Shown in pieces: positions 11,189-22,761 of a stretch of DNA of 31,687 bases. The DNA comes from Priapulus caudatus. Taxonomy: Eukaryota; Priapulida; Priapulimorpha; Priapulimorphida; Priapulidae. Location of the stretch: positions 369,274 to 400,960 of the forward strand of contig NW_014577213.1 in NCBI RefSeq assembly GCF_000485595.1, read 5' to 3'. The notes below the pieces were generated by a model that was not told where the DNA came from, searched no databases, and saw nothing but the letters and a program-made list of their open reading frames with translations. Both the position numbers and the translations under genes were made by a program. Within the stretch, counting starts at the first letter, position 1, and each line of letters begins with the position of its first letter.

Positions 11189-12736
11189 TTTATTTTCTCT
11201 ACATTTATCCCAGGAAATGCACGTGCTCTAGTGCAGATTTGCAGAATTCAGATGAAGTCGCGAGTACGCGGCGAACAGTGGTGCAGTAGTATCTATGCGC
11301 ATTGCGCATTAGTTCGAGCACCGTATCTCTTCGACTTCTCTCTACCTGACCGAGCCCCTCCCCCTCCCCCTCCTCCCGATGATTATAACTTACGCGGGAT
11401 TGGTGCATGTTCGTCTTTTAATGAGCAGCTTCACGCCGCCCTTAAGGCACGTCGTCGCGCTATCACAGTCCGATATCAGCTCAGGCTCGCTCCAACCGCC
11501 GTCGATCGGCGCCTGAAGATGAAAGACACGCTTAAACACGCGGCATACATCCCCTCCTTTACGTCACTCGGCCACGCAAAGCCGCACGGCGTAACGTACG
11601 CTCGTCGTTACCGTCTGCGACGCAGACCGATAGTCATTTACGTTCAATTTTTATGCTCGTATTTTGTCCATAAATGACCGCACTCGATCCACATCCTGGT
11701 AAATCTTCACCGTGAATTACCCTAATGCTTTTATCTAGTCTACTTGAGGTTGTTTATGCGACATTTCGGGTATTTATATATACAATCACGTTCAATTGAC
11801 ATAATTTAATGGCTATTTTGGTTCAATATAGACCGTCCCACTGTATATTAGCTCATATATTTTGACCACATTTCGGATGTAGTTACGAACCTATGTATAG
11901 GTCTACCACGGTGACCTTCTCTGATGCACCGTACGACAGTCTTACTAGAAGAACGTTACGTCATGGTTCGTAACTAAGATCGTCTACGTAAGAAGATCTG
12001 CCTCGCTTTCGATAAAAAAAGATGGCTGTTTTCGTATAGTTTGCACCATCAATTTTTGGCCGGCGTGCTCTGATACAGGACGCAGCGCCAAGGTAGAGCA
12101 AGTAAGAATCCCGCAGAACCCCAGTTTTTCTTTTGTTTGTCTCGGGAAAACGACAATCTTTCTTACGAAAACGAGCCTTGCTCTCACCAAGCGTATCGCC
12201 TCTCACAGTCAAGCTAGCAAGTAACACCGACGCCTGGTGAGAACCAGCGCAGCGTGGCTATCGTCATCGTCATCGTCGTCCTCATGCAGAAGTTGGCGAA
12301 GCTTGCTGGCTTACACACAGCTGTACTTGTTCCGTGTTATACAATACAGAGGCAACCACGCGACATTGGGACAGGAGGATGAGACCGACAACTATAGTAG
12401 AAAGCTGTGTTCTTCACGTTCGCATGAGAGCGCATTGATAGGACAGTCCGAGAAACAGATAGCTAGCAATTCGAACGTTGAGGGAGTAATAACAATGTGC
12501 AAAGAAACCAAACGCATAACGCAGGCGATTGTGCTCTAACGATCGTGCAGTCGCTACAGGCGGATACGCATTCACCTAAGCAAAATTTTATTCATATAAG
12601 TCGTCTAATTATTATTATTCCCTGGCGCACTCCAGCGCGCCTTCCATAAACGTAATATCTCTGGCACCTCACACACCTTTCATGTCGTTACACGATGCTA
12701 TTTTCGTGTCGGGTAGTAGCTGTTGATACTCGTCGC

Positions 12737-13544
12737 TATATATATATACTTTCTCTCTTTCTATCTGTCTCGTTAGCTTTTGGTGACAGCGTGGATAGAT
12801 GAGAGTGGTGCTACTGCTGTCTGCGATACTTCGAATCTAATTTAAGTTGTACGAAATCGAAACGGACAGGAAATACAGCAACTTATATTTTCTTGCGGGT
12901 CGAAGAAATTCAAGAAACCGAGGAGACGAACTCGCACGAAGATCACATACGGTTTCGGCTTTTCGAAATTTGAGTTTCTAGCAAAGTATAACCTTGTATT
13001 AACCAGCTGAGGTGGAAACAGAGACTGGCTTAGTAATTGTAGACAGTGACGAATTGCGTTGTGGCAATCTCGCCGTCCGTTCTTTCCTTCCGTCGACGAC
13101 GATTCGAATTTGGATCAGAATAGCCGACCAGTCTCTCCACAACCGGTTCTTCTTCTTTCTATTTTTCTCTTTCTCTTTTTTGTTCTTTCTCTCTCTCTCC
13201 ACCTCCCTCTTTCTCACTATCTCCCTGTCTCTCTCTCTCTCTCTCTTTCTCCTTCCCTCTCTCTCTCTCCCCCCTCTCTCTCCCTCTTTTCCTCTCTCTC
13301 CGCCTCTCTCTCCCTCTTTCTCTCTCTCTCCCCCTCTCTCCCTCTTTCTCTCTCTCTCCCCAATCTCTCCCTCTACTCTTGATAAAAATAACAGTTTGCT
13401 GATTCTTTATCACCTGAAGCCCTCCACAACCCGCCATGCACTCGTCTGCTTAGAGGCGACCTGCGCTGACGTCACACGCTCGCAGCATATATATATATTC
13501 CGTGTCAAAGAACTACAACGACGACGACGACGGCGACGATAATA
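12737..13544. other. Unique stretch with a CT microsatellite (13150-13378)
   Basis: This lies between block C and the C fragment. A (CT)n tract at 13150-13378 takes up a quarter of it. The remaining sequence shows no recognisable gene. The frame from 13012 owes most of its length to the CT tract. Confidence 0.55.
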
Positions 13545-14006
13545 ATAATAATAATAATTATAATACAAACAATAATCTATTATTATTCACTCCTGATATC
13601 ATGAACGGTAATTGGTGTACGCCGTTAATGTGCATGGATACGTAATAATAATAATTATAATACAAATAATAATCTATTATTATTCACTCCTGATATCATG
13701 AACGGTAATTGGTGTACGCCGTTAATGTGCATGGATACGTAATAGGTGATGCGTACGGTCGATGACGTGTCCTTGGAGACGTAAGCCATTATATCCATTA
13801 TCAGTCATCTCGGTTAAAATCACATTTACCTTACTGCCCGGACATATCTCCGTGATCGTCTCTGAACCCACGCAAGAGCTTCCGCCGTTATCCGGTCTGA
13901 AACGAAGCGTACCTCGATATATATATATATAGACGAGCGGACGTGACTATAACTCGTCTTCTTCGAGCTGCTTGTCAAACGAGCTGGCGAACACGTGGCG
14001 CAGCCC

Positions 14007-14037
<31 letters not shown>

Positions 14038-14300
14038 TGTGTGTGTGTGCGTCAAAGTAGAGCAAGAAAGAATCCCGTGCAAGGTCTCAGTTTTTCTCTT
14101 TTTTTTACTACTATCTACTATCTTTCTTACGATAACGAGCCTTGCTCTCATTTATTTTCTCTACATTTATCCCAGGAAATGCACGTGCTCTAGTGCAGGT
14201 TTGCAGAATTCAGATGAAGTCGCGAGTAACGGGCGAACAGTGGTGCAGTAGTATCTATGCGCATTGCGATTAGTTCGAGCACCGTATCTCTTCGACTTCT
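13545..14300 (+). repeat. Block C fragment, with a 97-bp tandem duplication at its left end
   Basis: Matches 10670-11335 and 19975-20695. The palindrome half, TGATATCATGAACGGTAATTG and GTGCATGGATACGTAAT are present twice in tandem with a 97-bp period (13545-13641, 13642-13738), but once in the other copies. The match stops at about 14300: other C copies continue CTTCTCTCTACCTGACC, while this one switches to (CA)n and then block B. Confidence 0.85.
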
Positions 14301-14741
14301 CAACACACACACACACACACAATGGCATTGAAGCATGACGACTCAAAACGGCCTGTAATCGCCCCTTGCGTTTTGTTCAACCAAATATATGCAGTCCCGT
14401 GTAGAGCATAACAATACGTTTCCTATCTTTCTGACATAATATGGTTAACATCTTAGGATATATAAAAATTCCCTACAAAATAATCACTACAATAGACTTT
14501 TGAAACATCAATTATGTATAGGCCTAGCTAATAATTATCGCATGATTGTCTCCCAGTCTATATATAGTATATAATCTAAATTAGAATATAAATATAACAG
14601 GTTTACCAGGACCTTCAATTGAATATGGCTTTACTTTTATTATGGCCTTTAGCGTAACGTTTCCGTTTCACGACGCTCGCTGATGAAACGCATACTGGCA
14701 TTGATCAAACACGCAATTCATGAACAAGAGCTTACTTATCG

Positions 14742-14776
<35 letters not shown>

Positions 14777-15249
14777 ATTATCTCTTTCTCTCTCATTCTC
14801 TCTCTCTCATTCTCTCTCTCTTTCTTTCTCTATCTCACTCTCTCTTTCTCTATCTCTCTGCCCAATCTAGCGAAATAACTCGGTAAGACGACCTTTTGTC
14901 GGTCGATTACTATAAACTGCGTGTAGAATATAGAACACATGCTGGTCTCTCTCTAACTTCGACGTTTTGGCGGGACAATCTCGCCCCGCCATGGTGCCAG
15001 CTTCTATGTACATTCACCATCGTGCGGTGAATGTTCCGGTATAGCGCAACTGGAATTGTGCCGTGAATCCAGAGAGATTCGAATCCGACGAAATTACTCG
15101 AACCGTTCTCGAACTCGACAACGAACTCGACAACGACAATCGAATTAGACAAGCGAGTCGGTCCGTGGGGGGCATCGTTAGGGGGCGCATGATGATGAGC
15201 AGCTCGCTTGCATCTTCGTCAATACGTATGTTGGCAGACGAGAGAGACG

Positions 15250-15345
15250 GCGAGATAGTGGTGGTGGTGATGGTGGTGATGGTGGTGGTGGTGATGGTGG
15301 TGATGGTGGTGATGATGATGGCGGTGGTGGCGGCAGTGGTTACGT
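15250..15345. repeat. GGTGAT/GGTGGT minisatellite
   Basis: About 16 imperfect hexamers of GGTGAT and GGTGGT. The other B copy has only a loose counterpart near 6208-6275, so the array length differs between copies. Confidence 0.85.
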
Positions 15346-15709
15346 TCTGAACGTTCGTCTCTTTTCCCGGAGAGATGTGCCTCTAGCAATTTTCGTTCGC
15401 GTCGTCGGTTTTCTCCTTTCCTTGGCAGTTGAATTCCTATGAAACATTAATAAAAAGTAAACGTGTGTCTTCTGCGCTGAGTTGAGAGTGGAAGCCATAA
15501 CTCTCACGTGAACAGGCTTTTCGCGCTGGTTCTAGGGTGAGGGGAGTGAACCATGCTGCCGTGTTGACCATGATTGTATCGTGCTTCAAACCAATTACTA
15601 CAAAAACCGATTCAATCTGTATACCGCGAATCCTTCAAGAATCCGAAACGCACCGACGCATGCCAGCTCACTGCGTTTGCATGCGCGTGTTTTTGCATGG
15701 TTGTGTGTG

Positions 15710-15741
<32 letters not shown>

Positions 15742-15915
15742 TGTGTGCGTGTGTACCCGACCACCCCACGCATATCAGCTTGTATCCATCTTATATCCAC
15801 TTACAAAGCGTCGAGGGGAAACGACGCTCCGATTCTATTTTTAAAATTCCATTTTACTAGTTATTATGCGATCGTTCTAGCGTGACGATGGTCAAACATG
15901 TTGATCGTAATCCTA

Positions 15916-15976
15916 TCAAGAGTGAATAATAATAGATTATTAGAATAGATAATAATCTATTATTATTCACTCCTGA
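15916..15976. mobile_element. Palindromic MITE-like element, near-perfect copy
   Basis: The arms TCAAGAGTGAATAATAATAG and CTATTATTATTCACTCCTGA pair over about 26 bases around a short AGAATAG-like centre. It belongs to the family at 10650-10728. Confidence 0.62.
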
Positions 15977-16764
15977 TCCTATGTGTTGCTATATGGGAGT
16001 ATAGCTGCGTTCACACGTATACACGGCTATTAGCTGGTGACCGTACTTAGTTTGTGCTAAGTCCGGTTAAAAATGCGTTCACACGAAGATACACGAGATT
16101 CGAGGCTTAGCTATAGCTCGGTATAAGATAGACTTGCGAATACGCCGCCGTTAGGACAGTTCCAGACGCTACCCTAACGATCGTGCAGCCGAACGGTAGC
16201 AGTGATAGCTTCACACGACAATTCAATACGCGGCCAAGCGTGGGTGCCGGAATATACGCGGCCCTTAGTTAGGCGCGGATATGATTCCGCGCTAAGCAAG
16301 CCGGAGCAATCGCGCTAAGCAAGCCGGATGGCCCTAAGCAAGCCGCGTATATTTAGGTCGTGAACGCAACTAAACTCTCGTCGTGAACGCCGAGTGCAAA
16401 TATCCACGTCACGTTGACATCGAGGTCACTTAACCGGGTCGCGAGACGTTGCCGTCTCCGCTCTTGACAGATGATCATGACATCATGACCTGGGATAATG
16501 ATGACAGATAAGTCATTATTACACCCCCCCCCTCCCTGGATAATGACTAAGTGAGTCACGCTTACCGCTGCATATATTATTGATCGCGCAGTAAGTGTCG
16601 CGGATTTCCGGACTGCTCCCGCACGCCGATGCCGGTGGGACGGAAATATTACGGATGAGCGGAGAAGCGGCTCTTCGGTTCCACCCTTGACTTGACACGC
16701 CGTGATGCAGGCCGACTTTGCTTTACGCTGGCCTGCCGCTGCCTCTTACGGCCCACCTGTCACG

Positions 16765-18480
16765 GCTGCAGGCAGAGCGAGTGAGTGGTCGTGAGTGAGT
16801 TGGCTGTGAGTGAGTGAGTGGACAAGTGAAAGCGTGATGGAGGTTGAGGGTGACGTGAGTGAGTGAGTGCCAATCATGGCGCCCCTGTTGTAATCGGCCT
16901 CGCACTCTCCCTGGCTCATGTGACGTGAGTGAGTGAGTGATGACGTGAGTTGGGGTGGGTTAGTGCAGAGAGAGAGTAGATGAGAGAGAGAGTGGTGAGG
17001 TGAGCTGGGATCGTGAGATGACTGGTGGGAGGGTGATGTGAGTGATTGTGAGCGTGAGTGAGTGACTGTGAGTGTAAGTGGGTGCGGCGGACGTTACGTG
17101 AGAGAGGAGAGAGAGAGAGAAGAGAGATTGTGGGTGAGTGAATGTGGGTGAGTGGTGAGTGGTGGAGTGACGTTTGAGATGAGAGAGAGTGGGCGGGGTT
17201 AGTTAAGATGAATGCAGACGCAGACCGAGACGTAGCCGGGAGCTTAGCCTCGAGCATCGGGGACGGACTGAGCGAGAGAGAGACTGGTGGGGTGCTGACG
17301 ATCTCTGAGTATGTTTTTTACGTTGCGCGCAATGGCGATGAGAGTGCTGGGCCACGACCTGAAGAAATGACGAGGGAAGGATGAATGGATGGGGCAGAGA
17401 TGCCCCAAGATTGAAAGGATAGATAGATAAGTATAGATAGAGAGAGGAGCAGAGAGAGAGATAGAAAAAGAGAGAGTGAGAAAAGAAAGAGATAATGGAG
17501 ACACGAGAGAGACGGGAGAAAGAGATATAGGAGAAGACAGATATGGAGAGAATGAGGAGGAGAGGAGAGAGAAAGAAGAGGAGAGAGAGAGAGAGAGCGA
17601 GTAGATGATGGGAGTGGCGTGGACCGGTGCGTCGAATGAGAGAGAGGATTAAGTGGTGCGAGTGAGTGAGTGAGAGATTAGAGACGAGAAAGAGAGAGAG
17701 AGAGGAGAGAATGACGCAGAGAGAGTGGGGTGAGTGTGAGAGAGAGCGAAGAGAGTGGAGTGAGTGATAGAGAAAGAGACAGAGGGAGAGACGGGTACCG
17801 AGAGGAGCGATCGCATAGAGCGAGATGGCGTAGACGGATGGCCGCTGAGAGAGCAGCGAGATAGATAGATCGATAGATAGGAGAGAGATAGAGAGACGAA
17901 GAAAGAGAGACAGAGAAGAGTTGAAAGCAACAAGACGACCCGCTCTGCCCGCCCGCCCGCCTCGGCGTCGCGCGGCTTTGAGAGAGGAAAGAGAGAGATG
18001 AGGATGAGAGACCAGAAAGCAGGTGCCGAGGGCTCGAGTCGGTGAGGTGGAGAGCGAGAGATAGAGAGATGAGAGCGAGAGAGGGAGCGCGAGAGAGAGA
18101 CGAGACGCACGCTCGAGGCGGAGAGGAGAGCGAGAGATGGCGAGAGCGCAGAGAGAGGCGAGATAGATAGATAGAATTGAGAGAGAGTGAGAAAGAAAGG
18201 AGTGAACTTGAGAGAAGATAAGCAAAAAAGAGCAGTGAGAATTGGAGGTGAGTGGTGAGTGATTGTCCGAGGTGACTGTGAGGTGACGTGAGTCAGTCGA
18301 GTGAGTGTTTTGTTGTGGATGTGAGTGAGTGAGGTGAGCTGAGTGAGTGAGTGAGTGAGTGCAGTGAGTGGCGCGTAGGACCGAGTGAGTGAGTGAGTGA
18401 GTGAGTGACGTGAGTGAGTCGAGTGAGTGAGGTGAGTGAAGTGAGGAGAGAGAGAGAGATGAGAGAGGAGAGAGGAGAGT
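16765..18480. repeat. Long GAGTGA and GA/GATA tract
   Basis: A 1.7-kb purine-rich tract made of GAGTGAGTG, GAGAGA and ATAGATAG units with short unique islands (for example 17205-17360 and 17930-18000). The minus-strand open frames of 427 and 453 codons across it are Ser/Leu/His repeats, not a protein. Confidence 0.9.
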
Positions 18481-18740
18481 GCGCACACGTACACACGGAC
18501 TGTCATCGCATCCATCGTTATATTAGGGGCAGCTGATAAGTGTGGCGTACCGCGTAGTAATTGCGTTTTGCGAGGGTGGCGCTGTGACTGTATTGCCAGT
18601 AAGGCGGGAAAATCAGCGTGTGAGAGCGATGTCGAAAAAAGGGGTTTTATCGTAAAAGTGCCGTGAGAGGCCCGGGGGAGGGGCGTTGAACTAGGGTATC
18701 GGCTGGGGGTCGTTAGGAGGATTTCAACAAACATACACCC
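18481..18740. other. Unique sequence between GA and CA tracts
   Basis: Sequence without a match elsewhere in the window and without a recognisable gene. Block A occupies the corresponding place after the first B copy, so the two B copies have different right-hand neighbours. Confidence 0.5.
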
Positions 18741-18797
<57 letters not shown>

Positions 18798-18957
18798 GCA
18801 CGCACGCACGCACGACGCACGCACACACACACATGCACACCACGCACACACACGACGCACACGCCACACGCACACCACATGCAACACACACACACTGTGC
18901 ACACACCACACACACGACACAACACACACACCACACACACATACACACACACACACA

Positions 18958-19011
<54 letters not shown>

Positions 19012-19316
19012 CCTTACGCGTAGATTCACGAGTCGGTGACCGGCTTTAAATTGAATACCTGTTAATATATTAATTTCAACCACCAACCCATAAGCCACCG
19101 CCACACACACACACACACGCCACGCACGCCACGCACACACACACACACGCACGACGCACACCGCCGCGTCTGCGCGCACGCACACGCAGCGCACGCACAC
19201 ACCACACACACTATGCACACACACGCACACACACACACACACGCACACGCACACACACATTGCACACACACACACACATGCACACACAACACACACACAC
19301 ACAGCCCACACACACA

Positions 19317-19358
<42 letters not shown>

Positions 19359-19370
19359 TCTCACACATAC

Positions 19371-19436
<66 letters not shown>
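18741..19436. repeat. Two CA microsatellites with a duplicated spacer
   Basis: CA tracts at 18741-19014 and 19100-19436. The sequence after the first (CGAGTCGGTGACCGGCTTTA, TTAATATATTAAT) resembles that after the second (CGAGTCGTACGAGCTTTAAT, CTTTAATATATGA). This suggests a local tandem duplication of CA tract plus flank, or two raw versions of one locus placed in series. Confidence 0.85.
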
Positions 19437-19438
<2 letters not shown>

Positions 19439-19707
19439 GAGTGAAACGAGTCGTACGAGCTTTAATTAATACCTTTAATATATGATAACTGTTTTCCATT
19501 TCCCGACAGAATCGACTTGAAGTAGTTAAACTGAGTGAGAGATGTGCAGTATTCGGTGGCATGCACCGCAGTAGTCGTCTCCTCGCTTGAGCATTCCTCC
19601 TAGAAGTCAATCGACATGAAGTGTCAGAATGAAACCATTTTCACTGCTGATATACTGCCACTGACGTGTAGCTGCCAGCGACGTGACCTGTAAGCGCTTC
19701 ACTAATG
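19437..19707. other. Unique spacer before block C, no gene seen
   Basis: About 270 bp of mixed sequence, starting with the duplicated CA flank. Nothing recognisable. Confidence 0.45.
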
Positions 19708-22170
19708 CATCACATTTTGTCGGCAAAATTCGTTATCGACGTTCGTAAGAAAATCACGCGACGTCGCATTGAGAGTAAAAAAAAAATCCCCACGTTGTCT
19801 GTCAAATTTAAGCAAATTTATGAGTCCAGCCTGTGGGGCCCTCAATCATCAGCCACACGTCAGATTCACGACCGCATTATACATCGATTAGTATTTACGG
19901 TTGAAGCGCATATTGACAGTAAAATTATCTTACTGCCTGTAATATTATCAGGAGCAATGATAATATAGAAATTTAATAATAATAATTATAATTACAAATA
20001 ATATATCTATTATTATTCATCCTGCATATCGATGAACTGGATAATTGGGTGGTACGCCTTAATGTGCTATGGGATACGTACATAGCGCTGATGCGTACGG
20101 TCGATGACGTTCGTCCTTGGAGACGTAAGCCATGTATATTCCATTATCAGTCATCTCGGTTAAAATCACAATTTACCTTTACTGCTCCGGAGCACTATCT
20201 CCGTTGATCGTCTCTTGAACCCACGCAGAGCTTCGCCGTTATCCGGTTCTGAAACGAAGCGTACCTCGCATATATATATATATAGACGATTCGGACGTGA
20301 CGTATAAGCATCGTCTTCTTCGAGCTGCTTGTCAACGAATGCTGCGCGAACACGTGCGCGCAGCCGCGTGCGTGCCGTGCGTGCGTGCGGGTGCGCGTTA
20401 GTGCGGCCCTCTGGTAGTGCGTCAAAGTTAGAGCAAGAAAACGAATCCCGTGCGAACGGTCTCAGTTTTTTCTCTTTTTTTTACTTACTAATCTACTATC
20501 TTTCTTACGATAATCGAGCTTGCCTCGCTCATTTATTTTTTCTCTACATTTTATCCCAGAGAATGCACAGTGCTCTAGTGCAAGGTTTGCAGATCACGAT
20601 GAAGTCGCGAGTAACGGTACGCGCAACAGTTGGCTGCGTAGTATCTATGCGCATTGCGATTAGTTCGAGACCGATATCTCGTCGGACTTCTCTCTACCTG
20701 ACCGACGGCTCCCCTCCCCCCCTCCCCCCTCCTCCACGAGCTTTGATAACTTTACGCGGGCATTGCGTGCATGAGTTCGTCTTTTTAATGCAGGCAGCTT
20801 CACTCAGCCGCCCTTAAGGCACGTCGTCGCTGCCTTCACACGGTGGCTCGATATCAGCTCACGCGCTCGCTCGCAACCCGTCCGATCGTGGCGCTGGAAG
20901 ATGTTAAAGAACACGTAACACCACCGTGCATACATCCCCTCCTTTACGTCACTCGCGCAAAAGCCGCCATCGGCGTAACGTACGCTCGTCCGTCTACCCT
21001 GCTGGACGCAGCACCGGAGATAGTCATTTAACGTTCAATTTTTATGCTCGTATTTGTCCATAAATGACCGCACTCGATCCACATCCTGGTAATCTTTCAC
21101 CGTCGATTACCCTAATGTATTTATCTAGTCTACTTGAGGTGCGTTTATGCGACATTTGGGTATTTATACTATACAATCACGCTTCATATTGCACATAATT
21201 TAATTGGCTATTTTGGTTCAATATAGACCGTCCCCACTGTAATTAGTTCATATATTTTGACCACATTCGCATGTAGTTACGAACCATATGTATGAGGTCT
21301 ACCACGGTGACCTTGCTCTTGATTGCACCGCTACGACAGTCTTACATAGGAGACGTTACGTCATGGTCGTAACTAAGATCGTTCTACGTAAGAAAGATCT
21401 GCCTCGCTTTCGGATAAAAAAAGGATGGCTGTTTTCGCTATAGTTTGCACCATCAATTTTTGGCCGCGTGCTCTGATACAGAAACGCAGCGCCAAGCGCT
21501 TATAGCCAAGCTAAGAATCCCGCCAGAACCCCAGTTTTCTTTTCGTTTTGTCTCGGGAAACGACCAACTTCTTCTACGAAAACGAGCCTTGTCTCACCAA
21601 GGTACATCGCCCTCGACAGTCAAAGGCTAGCAAGGTAACACCGCGACCTGGTGAGAATCCAGCGCAGGTCACGTGGCTATCGTCATCGTATCGTACCGTC
21701 TCCTCATGCCAGAAGTTGGCGAAGCTTGCTGGCTTCACACACAGCTGTACTTGTTCCGTGATTAACAATCACAGCAGGCAACCACGCGACATTGGGACAG
21801 GAAGGATGAGACCGACAACTTATAGGTAGAAAGCTGTGTTCTTCACGTTCGCATGAGAGCCGATTGATAGGACAGTCCGAGAAACAGATAGCTAGCAAGT
21901 CGAACGTTGAGGGGTCAGTAATAACAATGTGCAAAGAAACCAAACGCATAACGCAGGCGATGTGTGCTTAAACGATCGTGCAGTCGCTACACGGCGGATA
22001 CGCATTCACCTAAGCAAAATTTTATTCATATAAGTCGTTCTAATTATTATTATTCCCTGGCGCACTCCAGCGCGCCTTCCATAAACGTAATATCTCTGGC
22101 ACCTCACACACCTTCATGTCGTTACACGATGCTATTTCGGTGTCGGGTAGTAGCTGTTGATACTCGTCGC
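19708..22170 (+). repeat. Block C, second copy, indel-rich
   Basis: Aligns to 10424-12736. Between ~19,950 and ~21,700 it has a spurious extra base every ten to twenty positions relative to the other copies (for example CGTTGATCGTCTCTTGAAC against CGTGATCGTCTCTGAAC). It is ~150 bp longer as a result. The pattern resembles uncorrected single-molecule read error. The decayed palindrome at 19949-20023 shows the same damage. Confidence 0.88.
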
Positions 22171-22217
22171 TTATAGTATATATAATAAGATAAATTTGAA
22201 AATTTAACATTTTTATT

Positions 22218-22253
22218 ACGCGAGATTTCGAGAACATATGTCTCTTCGTCAGG
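22218..22253 (-). ncRNA. Hammerhead-like motif, first copy
   Basis: Read on the minus strand: CCTGACGAAGAGACATATG followed by TTCTCGAAATCTCGCG. A four-base stem (GAGA/TCTC) sits between a CTGAYGA box and a GAAA box, the layout of hammerhead ribozyme stem II. The CTGAYGA box has C where the consensus has T. Flanks do not form an evident stem I. It is 160 bp from a better copy. Confidence 0.3.
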
Positions 22254-22740
22254 CGACAACAACAGAATGGTTGTAAATATATATATAGTTATATATAGAG
22301 CTATATATTTATATATATATAGTTATATATTTAATATAATAAATTCAAATAATAGGTAGAGGGTGTTTAAGTTTTAATACGCGAGCTTTCGAGACGTGCA
22401 TCTCTTCATCAGGCTCTACCTATTAGTTGTATTAATTTTGTTTATTATCTACATGGGTGTTCGTGTGGGATTTCACTTCTATATATATATATGGATATAT
22501 CAGCATCTTGAAAAGACAAAATCTAATAATATTGTAAAAGTTAAGGTGCACTAAAATAGCATCATGCAAACATGACGGAGTCGGCTGGTGCGTGAGTAAA
22601 TCAGCAATATATAAACTGATAAAAAACACCAAAATTTTATGCTAGACTAGACTTCATACAATATATACCTCAGTGTACGACTAGTGTGCATGTGCATTTA
22701 CATGCTACTCTATTACCTCTCACATACCATCCAGGAAGGG
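22254..22740. other. AT-rich sequence around the hammerhead-like motifs
   Basis: Contains TA microsatellite at 22276-22340 and 22470-22500 and no open frame of interest. The two motifs lie in the same orientation, as terminal repeats of a retroelement would, but no reverse transcriptase is visible nearby. Confidence 0.45.
22351..22424 (-). ncRNA. Hammerhead-like motif enclosed by an 11-bp stem, second copy
   Basis: Minus strand: CTGATGA, one extra A, GAGA-TGCACG-TCTC, GAAA, then GC-TC-GC-GTA. CTGATGA and GAAA are the two conserved hammerhead core boxes. GC-TC-GC could be a minimal stem III, and GTA a cleavage triplet. The outer arms AATAGGTAGAG and CTCTACCTATT pair perfectly around the motif. 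Against a working ribozyme: about 17 unpaired bases lie between GTA and the outer stem, and there is an extra A after CTGATGA. Short hammerheads occur in Penelope-like and related retroelements, so a decayed retroelement end is one reading. Confidence 0.35.
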
Positions 22741-22761
22741 CATACCGATCCAGTGATCCAG

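Larger units (their letters stand above)
10424..12736 (+). repeat. Block C, first copy
   Basis: It starts ATCACATTTTGTCGGCAAAA and matches 19708-22170 to the end at GATACTCGTCGC. Landmarks include ACGCGACGTCGCATTGAGAG, TTGGAGACGTAAGCCAT, TGACCACATTTCG and CGCACTCCAGCGCGCCTTCC. This copy looks cleaner than the second, which carries frequent single-base insertions. A 79-bp palindrome lies at 10650-10728. No convincing gene is seen. Confidence 0.9.
14321..18480 (+). repeat. Block B, second copy
   Basis: Counterpart of 5312-8150. It keeps an intact palindrome at 15916-15976 and has longer simple-repeat sections: GGTGAT repeats at 15250-15345, GTGC repeats at 15710-15750 and 1.7 kb of GA/GAGTGA at 16765-18480. 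No credible gene. Confidence 0.88.

Noticed and set aside
11180-11677. 165-codon plus frame in block C
   Set aside because: The frame is not kept in the second C copy, and the proline run comes from a CCCCTCC tract. No domain.
17203-19010. Minus-strand frames of 427 and 453 codons
   Set aside because: These are Ser/Leu/His and Cys/Val runs across GA, GAGTGA and CA repeats. No domain, and the other B copy does not keep the frame.
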